From: Thermovibrio sp.
GTDB taxonomy: Bacteria; Aquificota; Desulfurobacteriia; Desulfurobacteriales; Desulfurobacteriaceae
Direction of reading: 5' to 3'
NCBI GenBank assembly: GCA_003978105.1
Contig: QOAO01000010.1
Coordinates: 8,308-72,307, forward strand
DNA length: 64,000 nt
This document shows, piece by piece, positions 40,760 to 49,477 of this stretch. The notes beneath the pieces were generated by a model. That model saw only the letters and a program-made list of their open reading frames with translations. It did not search any database and was not told the origin of the DNA. Made by a program: the position numbers and the translations under genes. Numbering within the stretch: the stretch's first letter is position 1; each line of letters opens with the position of its first letter.

Positions 40760-41440
40760 ATGGTTCCTGTAATTTCCTTCATTGGTTATCACAACTCGGG
40801 TAAGACAACTTTTGCAACAGAAGTTGTGAGAATTTTAAAGGGGAAGGGATACAAGGTAGGAGTTCTAAAATCCACAAAGCACAGGCAGTTAATAACGGAT
40901 ACACCAGGAAAGGACTCTTTTAAGTACAGGGAGGCAGGAGCAGATACCGTGGGAATAGTGTCCCCCGATGAAATTGTTCTATTTCAGGACATAGATAGGG
41001 ACAGTTTAAACCTTAAATTTCTTTCATTTCTACTTTTTGATGATTACGACATAGTTGTATGTGAAGGATTCAAAAATGCTGACATTCCAAAAATTGAGGT
41101 TCTAAGGGAGGGAAATGCAGAGGAACCTCTATTCAAAAAGGTTAAAAACGTAATAGCCGTTGTTACCGATTTTCCCGTCGAAGGAATTAAGAGGTTTAGC
41201 AAGGATGAGTACTCTAAAGTAGCTGAGTTTCTTGAAGAAAGTTTTATAGAGAAGAGGGAAGAAGGATTTGAGGATGAGGTGGAGCTCTTTATAAATGGAA
41301 AGAGAATACCGATGAAGTACTACATCAGAGAGACGCTGAGGAAGATTCTTAACAGTTTTATAAAGCCTTTAAAGGGAATAGAGTACCCTGTTGAAAGAAT
41401 GGACGTTAGAATTGTTAAAGGGAAGGGAAAGAGAAATTAA
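40760..41440 (+). CDS. mobB: MobB-like protein with extra C-terminal domain
   Basis: MobB is a P-loop GTP-binding protein that aids the guanylation of molybdopterin. FIGYHNSGKTTFATEVV is the Walker A, and VLKSTKH, DTPGKDSFKYREAGAD and CEGFKN follow in the usual order over residues 1 to about 160. The final 60 residues or so (VELFINGKRIPMKYYIRETL to the end) go beyond the E. coli protein and form a basic alpha/beta segment of unknown role. AAGGAGGG precedes the ATG. Its last 26 bases overlap wtpC on the other strand. Confidence 0.9.
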   Translation: MVPVISFIGYHNSGKTTFATEVVRILKGKGYKVGVLKSTKHRQLITDTPGKDSFKYREAGADTVGIVSPDEIVLFQDIDRDSLNLKFLSFLLFDDYDIVVCEGFKNADIPKIEVLREGNAEEPLFKKVKNVIAVVTDFPVEGIKRFSKDEYSKVAEFLEESFIEKREEGFEDEVELFINGKRIPMKYYIRETLRKILNSFIKPLKGIEYPVERMDVRIVKGKGKRN

Positions 41441-42089
41441 ACTCTGAAAGCAAATCTTGAAAGAAACCAACAAATTTAACCTTCCCTCTCTCTAAAAAGA
41501 GAACTCTGTCAGAGAGCTCCTTTATCTCAAATGGGTCGTGTGTTATGTGAATTACTGTTGTTTTACCTTTAAGACCTTTGAGAAAACTTATTAAAGATAC
41601 CTTTGTAAAAAAATCAAGTTGGTTGAGGGGTTCATCAAAAATTAAAAGGTTGGGTTTTGAAAGAAGAGCTCTTGCAATGGCTACCCTTTGAGCTTCGCCT
41701 CCGGAAACTTTTGAAGGTTTTTCATCAAGAATATCTAAAATTCCAAAAAAACTTGAAATTTCCTCTATTTCCTTCAAGTTAGGCTTTTCACCTCTCACTC
41801 TAAAGGGAAAGGATAGATTTTCAAAAATACTCATGTGGGGAAAGAGAGAGGGATTTTGGGAAATGTAGGCTATTCTTCGCCTTTCAATAGGAAGTTTCGT
41901 AATATCTGTTCCGTTGAGTAGGATTTTTCCTTTGTCAGGCTTCTCTATCCCAGCAATTATCCTTGCAGTCATACTTTTTCCTGCACCACTTTTTCCGAAG
42001 ATAAAGAAGTACTCATTCTCCTTTATCTCAAAAGAAATTGACAGCTCGAAATTGGAAAGTCCCTTTTTAAAGTCAACCTCAAGAAACAC
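41415..42089 (-). CDS. wtpC: Tungstate/molybdate ABC transporter ATP-binding protein
   Basis: This ABC ATPase of 224 residues shows Walker A GKSGAGKSM, signature SGGEAQRVAIARALL, Walker B LLIFDEPLNQLD and a late His switch (HITHDP). It is short, lacking the C-terminal TOBE/Mop regulatory domain of ModC. The start is GTG, overlapping wtpB by 11 bases. The substrate assignment comes from the partner binding protein. The convergent overlap with mobB places metal uptake and cofactor insertion end to end. Confidence 0.88.
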   Translation of the reverse strand: MFLEVDFKKGLSNFELSISFEIKENEYFFIFGKSGAGKSMTARIIAGIEKPDKGKILLNGTDITKLPIERRRIAYISQNPSLFPHMSIFENLSFPFRVRGEKPNLKEIEEISSFFGILDILDEKPSKVSGGEAQRVAIARALLSKPNLLIFDEPLNQLDFFTKVSLISFLKGLKGKTTVIHITHDPFEIKELSDRVLFLERGKVKFVGFFQDLLSEFNFSFPSL

Positions 42090-42867
42090 GTAAGTATCTC
42101 CTGTGAGGTATGGATAGAATAACGGAAAAGATTAACAAACTCAGCAGAGTTACGATAAAGGCTATCGGAGTTGAAGAGTCCAAGCCGTAATTTTCAAAAC
42201 GCTCGTACATTAAAATAGGAACAGTCTTCGGATAGTAGGCTATTATGAGGAGAGCTCCCATCTCACTTACAGCTCTGGCAAAGGCAAGAACGGCTCCCCT
42301 TAAAATAAAGGGGGTGCTCAAAGGAAGAACAATCAGGCTGAAAACCTTAAAAGGAGAGGCTCCCAAAGTCTTAGCTGTCCAGATTAACTCTCTATCGATA
42401 GATTCAAATCCAGCAAGCGATGATGTTACAATGTACGAGATACTAACAAAACACGTAACAACGACTATTCCATAGATGGTATCTACAAACGTAATTCCCA
42501 ACTTAGAAAAGATCTCTCCTAAGAGGGACCTTGAATTTAAAAGTTCCAAGAATATTATTCCAACAGCAGCGTGGGGAATTACTATGGGTAAGTCAAACAG
42601 CCCTTCTAAGAACTTCCTTCCCTTAAACTTGCTTAGAGAGAGTACGTATGCAGCAGGAACTCCTAACGTAATGCCTAAGACTGTTGAAAAGGTTGCTCCC
42701 TCAAATGTGGTGAAGAGGGCACTCCAAACTTCCCTGTCTTTCAGAGTTTTAAGGAAGTTTTCTGTGTTAAGGGAGAAAAACAGGTGAATAATAGGAAGGA
42801 CTACAAACAAAAGCGATAGGGCAGAAAGGGTTAAGATTAGGGCTCTAAAGTAGTTTGTTTTGCTCAT
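42079..42867 (-). CDS. wtpB: Tungstate/molybdate ABC transporter permease
   Basis: This 262-residue membrane protein has six helices and the EAA loop (AKTLGASPFKVFSLIVLPLS) that docks the ATPase. It resembles ModB, WtpB and TupB permeases; DLPIVIPHAAVGIIFL is typical of the molybdate/tungstate/sulfate group. ATGA joins it to wtpA and an 11-base overlap joins it to wtpC, so the three are one operon. Substrate choice between tungstate and molybdate is not visible in the permease. Confidence 0.88.
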   Translation of the reverse strand: MSKTNYFRALILTLSALSLLFVVLPIIHLFFSLNTENFLKTLKDREVWSALFTTFEGATFSTVLGITLGVPAAYVLSLSKFKGRKFLEGLFDLPIVIPHAAVGIIFLELLNSRSLLGEIFSKLGITFVDTIYGIVVVTCFVSISYIVTSSLAGFESIDRELIWTAKTLGASPFKVFSLIVLPLSTPFILRGAVLAFARAVSEMGALLIIAYYPKTVPILMYERFENYGLDSSTPIAFIVTLLSLLIFSVILSIPHRRYLRVS

Positions 42868-43832
42868 CTTTTGTTAGCTTGAATTAAAATAGGAGGACAT
42901 ATAGGTTCCTGATAGTTCCTCCTTAAAATTTCTGCTCCCTCCCTTGAAATTATAAAATTTTCCCAGAGATTAGCCTCTTTTGGGTGGGGAGCTCCCAATA
43001 CGGTAGTAATTCCGTAAACTATTGGCTTTCCCTTAATCAACTTCCCGTTTGCCAACCTAACAGAAACTTTTGAATAGAGGTCCTTCAATTTGATGCTTGA
43101 CAAGTTTATTTCAGGAGGTAACTCTACAAATTTTAGCCTATGCTGAAGGGCTACACTCTTATACTCAAAGGCGTAATCTATGGTACCATTTTCAAGTAAC
43201 CCTAAGAGGGCAACTGCCTTAGGCCTTATAAAAATGTGAGGATTGGTCCTTAAGCTGTTTAGAACAGTAATTAAAATTCCATTTCGTTTCTTTGTTAAGG
43301 AAATATTGGAGCTTGATAGGAGATTTTCAAATACTGGCCTTTTATAGTAAAAATCAGCCAAACCTAAGGCCATAAGGGTTCTATATCCACAAGGGTCAAG
43401 GTTCGGATTTGAAAAACCCCATTTGACACCGCTCTTCTTCAGAATTTCGTACCAGTTGTTTCTTTTAATCGCCTCAGAGTATTTAGACCTATCGGTGTAG
43501 CAGAGAACGAGTTCGTTTCTTGCAAATGCATAAACATGGTCTGAGAACTTTGGAAACATTAGATTAGGAATTAAAGAATAATCGGCACTTGCAACAACAT
43601 CACAGTTTTTTTTCAAATCTGTTACTTTTCTTATTGCCTGAACGCTGCCGCTCGGTTCAAGTCTTACGTCGATTTCGGGGTGTAAACGTTCAAACTTTCT
43701 CTTAGCCGCTTTGAAGGGTACAGTTAAACTGCCTGCGTGAAATACAATCAAATGCACTTTTTCTGCAGAAAAGGAAGGCAGAGGAAGAACAGAAAATATA
43801 AGAAAAGTATAAATTAAGTAGCTGAACCTCAT
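42864..43832 (-). CDS. wtpA: Tungstate/molybdate-binding protein
   Basis: This is a periplasmic binding protein of the WtpA type. After a signal peptide (about 1-22, ending FSA) come LIVFHAGSLTVPF, EPSGSVQAIRKVTDL and CDVVASADYSLIPNLMFP, the diagnostic oxyanion-binding blocks; EYKSVALQHRLKFVELPPEI follows later. Archaeal WtpA prefers tungstate and also binds molybdate. The ATG at 43832 has AGGGA eight bases upstream and directly starts the signal peptide; an ATG seven codons earlier has no ribosome site. It lies 43 bases after the minus-strand complex II operon. Confidence 0.9.
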   Translation of the reverse strand: MRFSYLIYTFLIFSVLPLPSFSAEKVHLIVFHAGSLTVPFKAAKRKFERLHPEIDVRLEPSGSVQAIRKVTDLKKNCDVVASADYSLIPNLMFPKFSDHVYAFARNELVLCYTDRSKYSEAIKRNNWYEILKKSGVKWGFSNPNLDPCGYRTLMALGLADFYYKRPVFENLLSSSNISLTKKRNGILITVLNSLRTNPHIFIRPKAVALLGLLENGTIDYAFEYKSVALQHRLKFVELPPEINLSSIKLKDLYSKVSVRLANGKLIKGKPIVYGITTVLGAPHPKEANLWENFIISREGAEILRRNYQEPICPPILIQANKR

Positions 43833-43875
43833 CAAAAATTCCCTAATTCTCATAAAATTCAGTCTGATTGTACGT

Positions 43876-44724
43876 TTAATTTTTTTCTACCTTAATTAGG
43901 TGGTGAGAGAGCCCTGCCTTGTCCTTATCAATTCCAAAAGCATAGGCCATTATCTCGGGAAGGAAAGAGGATGGCACCTTTGGGGGATTTTCCATGTTCG
44001 TCTGATAAATATCAAAGGACTTAAAACACAAGGGACAGGGTGTAGCAACAATGTCCGCACCTACCTTCTTAACTCCTCCCAAGATTCTGTCAAGCTTTTT
44101 TAAGGTCATTGACTTATCTGTAAAGAAGGCGTGGTATCCGCAGCAGGCATCCTTACCCTCAAAATCGTCGGCAACCTCTGCTCCCAAAGCCTTGAGTATC
44201 TCCTGAAGGGAAGATGGGTTATCGCTGTTATCTATTGCTATCTCTTTAGGATATAGAACGTGGCATCCGTAGTAGGCTGCAACCTTCCATCCCTTTAAAG
44301 GTCTTTTTACAGCCTTCCTTATTTTTTCGTATCCTACAACGTCCCTGAAGAAGTCAAGTAGATGGTAGATTCTATTTGTTCCTCCATACTCAAGGCCTTC
44401 TTCCTTTAAAAGCTCGTTTATCTCATCCCTCAATTTTTTGTTAGTATCGAGAGCTCTCTTTGCCTTTGCAATAACCATGTAGCAGGTATTACACGAAACG
44501 AGCATGTCCAACCCTTTGGCTTCTGCGAGGGCAATGTTCCTTGCATTTATCGCATACGATAGTTTTCTGTTCTCCTCATCTATTGTATTTCCGCCGCAGC
44601 AGGTGGTCTCCTCTAAGAGAACAAGGTCAACGTCCAACCTCTTAAATGTCTCCTTCATTGTTTCAAACATATGGGCATCCTGCCCTTGAAAACAGCATCC
44701 CTGATAAAATCCTACCTTAATCAC
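43876..44724 (-). CDS. CCG-domain subunit of complex II-like enzyme, cluster 1
   Basis: This 282-residue protein has two cysteine-rich CCG domains of the HdrB/SdhE/MfrE type. The first shows GCC near residue 10, CCGG and CNTC; the second shows YGCH, CCGYHAFF and TPCPLC. Such domains hold noncubane or zinc sites and replace membrane anchors C and D in some fumarate reductases and succinate dehydrogenases. No membrane helix is present. The start is GTG in TAGTG, overlapping frdB, with GGAGG five bases upstream. The electron partner is unknown. Confidence 0.88.
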   Translation of the reverse strand: MIKVGFYQGCCFQGQDAHMFETMKETFKRLDVDLVLLEETTCCGGNTIDEENRKLSYAINARNIALAEAKGLDMLVSCNTCYMVIAKAKRALDTNKKLRDEINELLKEEGLEYGGTNRIYHLLDFFRDVVGYEKIRKAVKRPLKGWKVAAYYGCHVLYPKEIAIDNSDNPSSLQEILKALGAEVADDFEGKDACCGYHAFFTDKSMTLKKLDRILGGVKKVGADIVATPCPLCFKSFDIYQTNMENPPKVPSSFLPEIMAYAFGIDKDKAGLSHHLIKVEKN

Positions 44725-45839
44725 TATTCACCTCCAAAAAGTCCTTTTAACTTTGAAATGAGTCCCTTGGAGCTCTCTCCCTTCTCGTGAACCTTATCAA
44801 CTATCGTACATATATCGGCCTTGAAAATGTCACTGACCATTTTGTCAATCTTTCTAACATGTGAGAAGTCCAAGTCAAGAGCTCTGTCCTCTTTAGAGAG
44901 AATTTCAAGGTATATGTCCCTAAACTTCATAAGTCCCTTTGTAGGCTTAGGAACTTCCCATACCTCAACTCCCATCTCCGTATAGGCTTTCGTGAGTTTT
45001 TCCCTTGCTTCCCTATTTCCGTAAACCTCTTCAGGAAGGTAGAGCCTGTTAATCTGTCCCGTGGCGTATATCCAATCAACAAAGTGTTTGAGTTTTTTAG
45101 CTCCAGGCTTATCAGTGAACCCTTTCTTAACAGCCTGTCCTCTTAAGTTCTGAATGTCCTCAGCAGGCTTCACTCCCTTTGGACAGACGTACAAACACTT
45201 CTGACACTGAACGCAGCTCCAAAGTCCTCCGGAGATTGAGTACCTTATTCTCTTTTCTTTTGCGGTTTCTATGTCTCTCCTATCAACCTGAAATCTATAA
45301 GCCCTTGAAAATGCAAAGGGTCCTCTGTATCTATCGTTGTCGGCAACAGCCTCACACTCTGAGTAACAGGAGAAACAGAGCATACAGTGAATCTGGTCCT
45401 TATAAGCCTCCAACTCCTCAGGATAGATGATGCTCTCGTGCATCGGGTCGATTGGAACAACCCTTGGGTCTGGAACGAGCCATGGAATTAGGGTTTTCAT
45501 CTTCTCAATTGGCTTATCAATATCAACAACTAAATCCTTTATAACTTTCATGTGGTTGAGAGGTTCTACTCTCAGGGGCTTACCTTTCCAGGTTTCAACG
45601 AGCTCCCTCATAGGAGTTTTGCAGGCAAGTTTTGTTTTTCCGTTAACCTTCATGGAACAGGAACCACAGACCTCACTCCTACAGAAAACCCTGAAGGCCA
45701 AAGTTGAGTCAATGTTGTCCTTTATGTAGAGAAGGGCATTTAGTAATGTACCCTCAACGGGAACTTCATAATCCTTATAGTAGGGAGCTTGGTCCTTTTC
45801 AGGGTCGTATCTAAAAACTCTGAGTATTGCGGTTTCCAT
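44724..45839 (-). CDS. frdB: Fumarate reductase-type iron-sulfur subunit, cluster 1
   Basis: This subunit carries electrons to the flavin. The N-terminal [2Fe-2S] site is CRSEVCGSC with a fourth Cys in LACKT. Two C-x2-C-x2-C-x3-C motifs follow: CMLCFSCYSEC and CVQCQKCLYVCP. The second has four cysteines where E. coli FrdB has three, so it should hold [4Fe-4S] rather than [3Fe-4S], as in SdhE-type enzymes. At 371 residues it has about 50 more at the C-terminus than its paralogue at 49478. It has a GGAGG site and follows frdA by 11 bases. Confidence 0.93.
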   Translation of the reverse strand: METAILRVFRYDPEKDQAPYYKDYEVPVEGTLLNALLYIKDNIDSTLAFRVFCRSEVCGSCSMKVNGKTKLACKTPMRELVETWKGKPLRVEPLNHMKVIKDLVVDIDKPIEKMKTLIPWLVPDPRVVPIDPMHESIIYPEELEAYKDQIHCMLCFSCYSECEAVADNDRYRGPFAFSRAYRFQVDRRDIETAKEKRIRYSISGGLWSCVQCQKCLYVCPKGVKPAEDIQNLRGQAVKKGFTDKPGAKKLKHFVDWIYATGQINRLYLPEEVYGNREAREKLTKAYTEMGVEVWEVPKPTKGLMKFRDIYLEILSKEDRALDLDFSHVRKIDKMVSDIFKADICTIVDKVHEKGESSKGLISKLKGLFGGE

Positions 45840-45850
45840 AACTATCCTCC

Positions 45851-47545
45851 TTAGTACTTCCTTTCCTCAGGTGGAAACTTCTTGATAACTACAGGTTTCC
45901 AAGAAAGTTCGTAAGAGCTATCCTCTTTAAGTTTAATTACAGAGTGCTTTAAGAAGTTTTTATCGTCCCTATTAGGAAAGTCCTTTCTTGCATGAGCTCC
46001 CCTGCTTTCCTTCCTCTCTATAGCAGGGACGGCAATAGCAGGAGCCAAATCGACCAAATTGAGAAACTCAAGGGCTGTGATTAAATCGGTGTTAAACTTT
46101 TTGCTTGTATCGTAAACTTTTATGTGTTTAGCTCTTTCCTTTATCTCGTAGAGTTTTTCCAATCCTTCCTTCATAGAGGACTCTTCCCTAAATACTCCAA
46201 AGTGTTTCATCATAACGTTCCCAAGCTCTTTCCTGAGGTCGGCAATTCTTTCCTTCCCATCAGATTCCATGAGCTCAAGAATCCTTCTCTCATCATCTTT
46301 GACCTTTGCCAGTGAAGGATTTGTCTCAGGAGCTTCATCGGCATACTTAACTGCTTCAAGAGCCGTTAATCTCCCGTAAACCAAAACGTCAAGAAGTGAG
46401 TTTCCTCCAAGTCTGTTTGCCCCATGAACAGAAACACAAGCACACTCACCTGCTGCATAGAGTCCCTTAATAGGGGTTCTTCCTAACTTATCCGTATCAA
46501 TTCCACCCATTGAGTAGTGAGCCGTTGGAGCAATCGGAATTGGTTCCTTAACAGGGTCAACTCCCTCATAAAGAATTGCATGCTCTCTCGTTTGAGGAAG
46601 CCTCTCGTTTATCTTTTCCTCACCCAAGTGGGTTAAATCTAAACAGATGTAGTCACCCTTTGGCCCGCAACCTCTACCTTCATCAATTTCGGTTTGTATA
46701 GCTCTTGCAACAATGTCCCTTGGAGCAAGCTCCATCTTCTCCGGAGCATACCTCTTCATGAACCTTTCACCTTCCTTATTTCTCAGGTAACCACCCTCAC
46801 CCCTTGCTCCCTCTGTAACTAAAATTCCCGTTTTTGCAAGTCCTGTAGGGTGAAACTGAATGAATTCCATATCCTTTAAAGGTAATCCAGCTCTAAGTAC
46901 AGCTGCAGTTCCGTCTCCTGTATTTCCTAAGGCGTTTGACGTTCTGTTCCAGTAAACCCTTGCATGACCTCCGGTAGCTAAAATCACAGCCTTAGTCTTT
47001 ATTAGGTGAACTCCTCCATTTCTAATATCCCAGGCTGTTATTCCCTCAACCCTTTCTCCGTTGTGAATAATTGAGAGGAGAAACCACTCGTTTAAAAAAG
47101 TCACATTGTTCTTTAAGCACTGCTCGTACAACGTTTGAAGTATGTAAAACCCTGTCTTATCAGCTGCATAACAGGTTCTTGGAAAGGAAGCTCCTCCGAA
47201 AGGCCTTTGAGCTATTCTTCCATCAGGTCTTCTTGAAAAAGGAACCCCCCTGTGGGCTATATCGTATATAACGGCAGCACCCATTTTGCACATTATGTCA
47301 ACGGCATCCTGGTCGGCTAAGAAGTCGCTCCCTTTTACAGTATCGTAAGCATGGGCCTCAGGACTATCCCCAACGGAGTGAGTTAAAACTGCGTTAATTC
47401 CTCCCTCGGCAGCCCCAGTGTGGGAACGGGTAGGATAAACTTTTGTTATGACTGCAACTTTTAAAATCGTGTTTTCGGCCGTCCAGAGTGCAGAGTAGAG
47501 TCCTGCTCCTCCGCCACCAACTATAACTATATCGTACTCTATCAT
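45851..47545 (-). CDS. frdA: Fumarate reductase-type flavoprotein subunit, cluster 1
   Basis: This is the catalytic subunit interconverting fumarate and succinate, probably working in the reductive TCA cycle. It has the FAD-binding IVIVGGGGAGLYSAL, the covalent flavin His42 in RSHTGAAEGG, the active-site QFHPTG and APRD blocks, and SVHGANRLGGNS. Glu47 in AAEGG matches E. coli FrdA Glu49, whereas the paralogue has Gln; this favours a fumarate reductase role. The 564 residues match. GGAGG is eight bases before the ATG. It heads an operon with frdB and a CCG subunit. Confidence 0.94.
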   Translation of the reverse strand: MIEYDIVIVGGGGAGLYSALWTAENTILKVAVITKVYPTRSHTGAAEGGINAVLTHSVGDSPEAHAYDTVKGSDFLADQDAVDIMCKMGAAVIYDIAHRGVPFSRRPDGRIAQRPFGGASFPRTCYAADKTGFYILQTLYEQCLKNNVTFLNEWFLLSIIHNGERVEGITAWDIRNGGVHLIKTKAVILATGGHARVYWNRTSNALGNTGDGTAAVLRAGLPLKDMEFIQFHPTGLAKTGILVTEGARGEGGYLRNKEGERFMKRYAPEKMELAPRDIVARAIQTEIDEGRGCGPKGDYICLDLTHLGEEKINERLPQTREHAILYEGVDPVKEPIPIAPTAHYSMGGIDTDKLGRTPIKGLYAAGECACVSVHGANRLGGNSLLDVLVYGRLTALEAVKYADEAPETNPSLAKVKDDERRILELMESDGKERIADLRKELGNVMMKHFGVFREESSMKEGLEKLYEIKERAKHIKVYDTSKKFNTDLITALEFLNLVDLAPAIAVPAIERKESRGAHARKDFPNRDDKNFLKHSVIKLKEDSSYELSWKPVVIKKFPPEERKY

Positions 47546-47767
47546 TAAAAAAACCTCCGTATAATTAGATTGTTTTTATTTTATGAATTTTCTCAATCAA
47601 TACTAATTTTACAAAATTTTTACAATTTATTTAAGCTGACTTTTAGGAGGAAGTTTCAATTTCAAACATACTTTGGAATTCTAATTATAAAATTAACAAT
47701 AAATTGAATTGATTAGAAAATAAGAGATAAAATTTCAGAATAAATGATAAAAACTCAGGGAGGTTGT
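47546..47767. promoter_or_regulatory. AT-rich divergent control region between the two complex II clusters
   Basis: These 222 bases are the longest gap in the window and are much richer in A and T than the genes. Both clusters start outward from here. It contains near-direct repeats around TTTTACAA (two copies near 47610-47630), the quasi-palindrome TAATTATAAAATTA, and an isolated AGGAGG at 47645-47650 with no gene behind it. No convincing minus-strand -35/-10 pair was found. Confidence 0.6.
47704..47733 (+). promoter_or_regulatory. Candidate promoter of the plus-strand complex II cluster
   Basis: TTGAAT at 47704-47709 and TAAAAT at 47728-47733 are 18 bases apart. The start would be near 47740, leaving a short leader with GGGAGG at 47758-47763 before the ATG at 47768. 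It was found by eye in AT-rich DNA, so chance matches are easy. Confidence 0.4.
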
Positions 47768-49468
47768 ATGCTTCAGTACGACATTTTAATAGTAGGTGCC
47801 GGTGGCGGTGGCCTCTATGCAGCTCTGGAAACGAGCAAAAGAAAGGGGCTTAGAGTCGCGGTAATAAGTAAGGTCTTTCCTACACGCTCCCATACAGGGG
47901 CAGCTCAAGGAGGAATAAACGCGGCCTTGGGGAACGTAGCTCCAGACAGTCCTGAAAAGCACACTTACGATACGGTAAAGGGAAGCGATTTCTTGGCCGA
48001 CCAGGACGCTGTTGAGCTTATGTGTGAAATGGCTCCAAAAATAATAAGGGAAATGGAGCACATGGGTCTTCCCTTTTCAAGGTTAAACGATGGACGGATT
48101 GCCCAAAGACCATTTGGAGGAGCTTCCTTTCCGAGAACCTGTTACGCAGCTGATAAAACAGGACATGTCATGCTCCAAACCCTCTATGAGCAGTGTTTGA
48201 AGAATGAAGTAACCTTCCTAAACGAGTGGTTTGCACTCAAACTTATTCACAACGGAGAGAGGATTTCTGGCATTGTGGCTATAAACCTTAAAACGGGAGA
48301 AGTTGAAGGAATTAGAGCGAAGGCCGTTATTCTCGCTACAGGAGGGCATGGAAGAATCTACTGGAACAGGACATCAAACGCTTTAGGAAATACGGGAGAT
48401 GGTCCTGCTATAGCCTTAAGGGCAGGAGTTACACTGAAGGATATGGAGTTTGTTCAATTTCACCCAACGGGATTGAAGAGAACGGGAATCCTCGTTACAG
48501 AGGGAGCAAGGGGTGAGGGAGGCTACCTGATAAACAAGGACGGCGAGAGGTTCATGAAGAGGTATGCTCCGGAAAAGATGGAGCTTGCTCCAAGGGATTT
48601 GGTCTCAAGGGCTATAGAGACAGAGATAATGGAGGGAAGGGGATTTAAAGACTCTGAGGGTAATGAGTTTGTTTACCTCGATTTGAGACACTTAGGAAGG
48701 GACAAAATATTAGAGAGACTCCCTCAAATTAGAGAACTTGCAATCGATTTTGAGGGAGTTGACCCTATAGAAGAGCCTATTCCTGTAAGGCCTACGGCGC
48801 ATTACTCGATGGGTGGAATTGATGCAGATAAGTTTGGAAGAACTCCACTTAAGGGACTTTACGCCATAGGGGAGTGTGCATGTATATCGGTCCACGGAGC
48901 AAATAGACTCGGAGGAAACTCGCTCCTTGATATTGTTGTCTTTGGAAAGATTGCCGGCGAGGATGCTGCCAATTTTGTCTCCGAAATCGGTTTTTCAGAG
49001 TTCAGCGAATCTGCCGTTAGGGATGAGGAGAGGAAGATTGAGGAGCTCTTTGAAAATGAGGGAACGGAAAAGCTCCATAAGCTCAGGAGTGAACTCTCAG
49101 ATGCAATGAGCAGGGGCGTTGGCATATTCAGGGAAGAGAAAAAGATGAAGGAGGCCCTTGAAAAAATAAGGGAGATTAAGGAGAGAGCCAAGAAGCTTAA
49201 AGTTTACGATAGAGAAAGAAGCTTTAATACAAATCTTCAGCAGACCTTGGAGTTCCTCAACATGGTTGAGGTTGCAGAAACCATCGCCTTTTCAGCAATA
49301 GAGAGGAAGGAGAGCAGGGGAGCTCACTACAGAACCGATTATCCAAAGAGGGACGATGAAAACTTCCTAAAACACTCACTGGTTATTAGGAAGGAGGACG
49401 GGGAGCTCTCAATCTCCTGGAAACCTGTGAAAATAACGAAGTTCCAGCCTGAAGAGAGAAAGTACTAA
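47768..49468 (+). CDS. sdhA: Succinate dehydrogenase/fumarate reductase flavoprotein, cluster 2
   Basis: This is a close paralogue of the flavoprotein at 45851, with the same FAD motif (ILIVGAGGGGLYAAL), His42 for covalent FAD in RSHTGAAQGG, QFHPTG, APRD and SVHGANRLGGNS, and the same PEERKY end. Gln47 matches E. coli SdhA Gln50, which suggests a bias toward succinate oxidation. The ATG at 47768 is set by GGGAGG and matches the paralogue's start; an ATG eight codons earlier is rejected. The 566 residues fit. The symbol reflects that one residue and is tentative. Confidence 0.92.
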   Translation: MLQYDILIVGAGGGGLYAALETSKRKGLRVAVISKVFPTRSHTGAAQGGINAALGNVAPDSPEKHTYDTVKGSDFLADQDAVELMCEMAPKIIREMEHMGLPFSRLNDGRIAQRPFGGASFPRTCYAADKTGHVMLQTLYEQCLKNEVTFLNEWFALKLIHNGERISGIVAINLKTGEVEGIRAKAVILATGGHGRIYWNRTSNALGNTGDGPAIALRAGVTLKDMEFVQFHPTGLKRTGILVTEGARGEGGYLINKDGERFMKRYAPEKMELAPRDLVSRAIETEIMEGRGFKDSEGNEFVYLDLRHLGRDKILERLPQIRELAIDFEGVDPIEEPIPVRPTAHYSMGGIDADKFGRTPLKGLYAIGECACISVHGANRLGGNSLLDIVVFGKIAGEDAANFVSEIGFSEFSESAVRDEERKIEELFENEGTEKLHKLRSELSDAMSRGVGIFREEKKMKEALEKIREIKERAKKLKVYDRERSFNTNLQQTLEFLNMVEVAETIAFSAIERKESRGAHYRTDYPKRDDENFLKHSLVIRKEDGELSISWKPVKITKFQPEERKY

Positions 49469-49477
49469 GGGGGAGTT

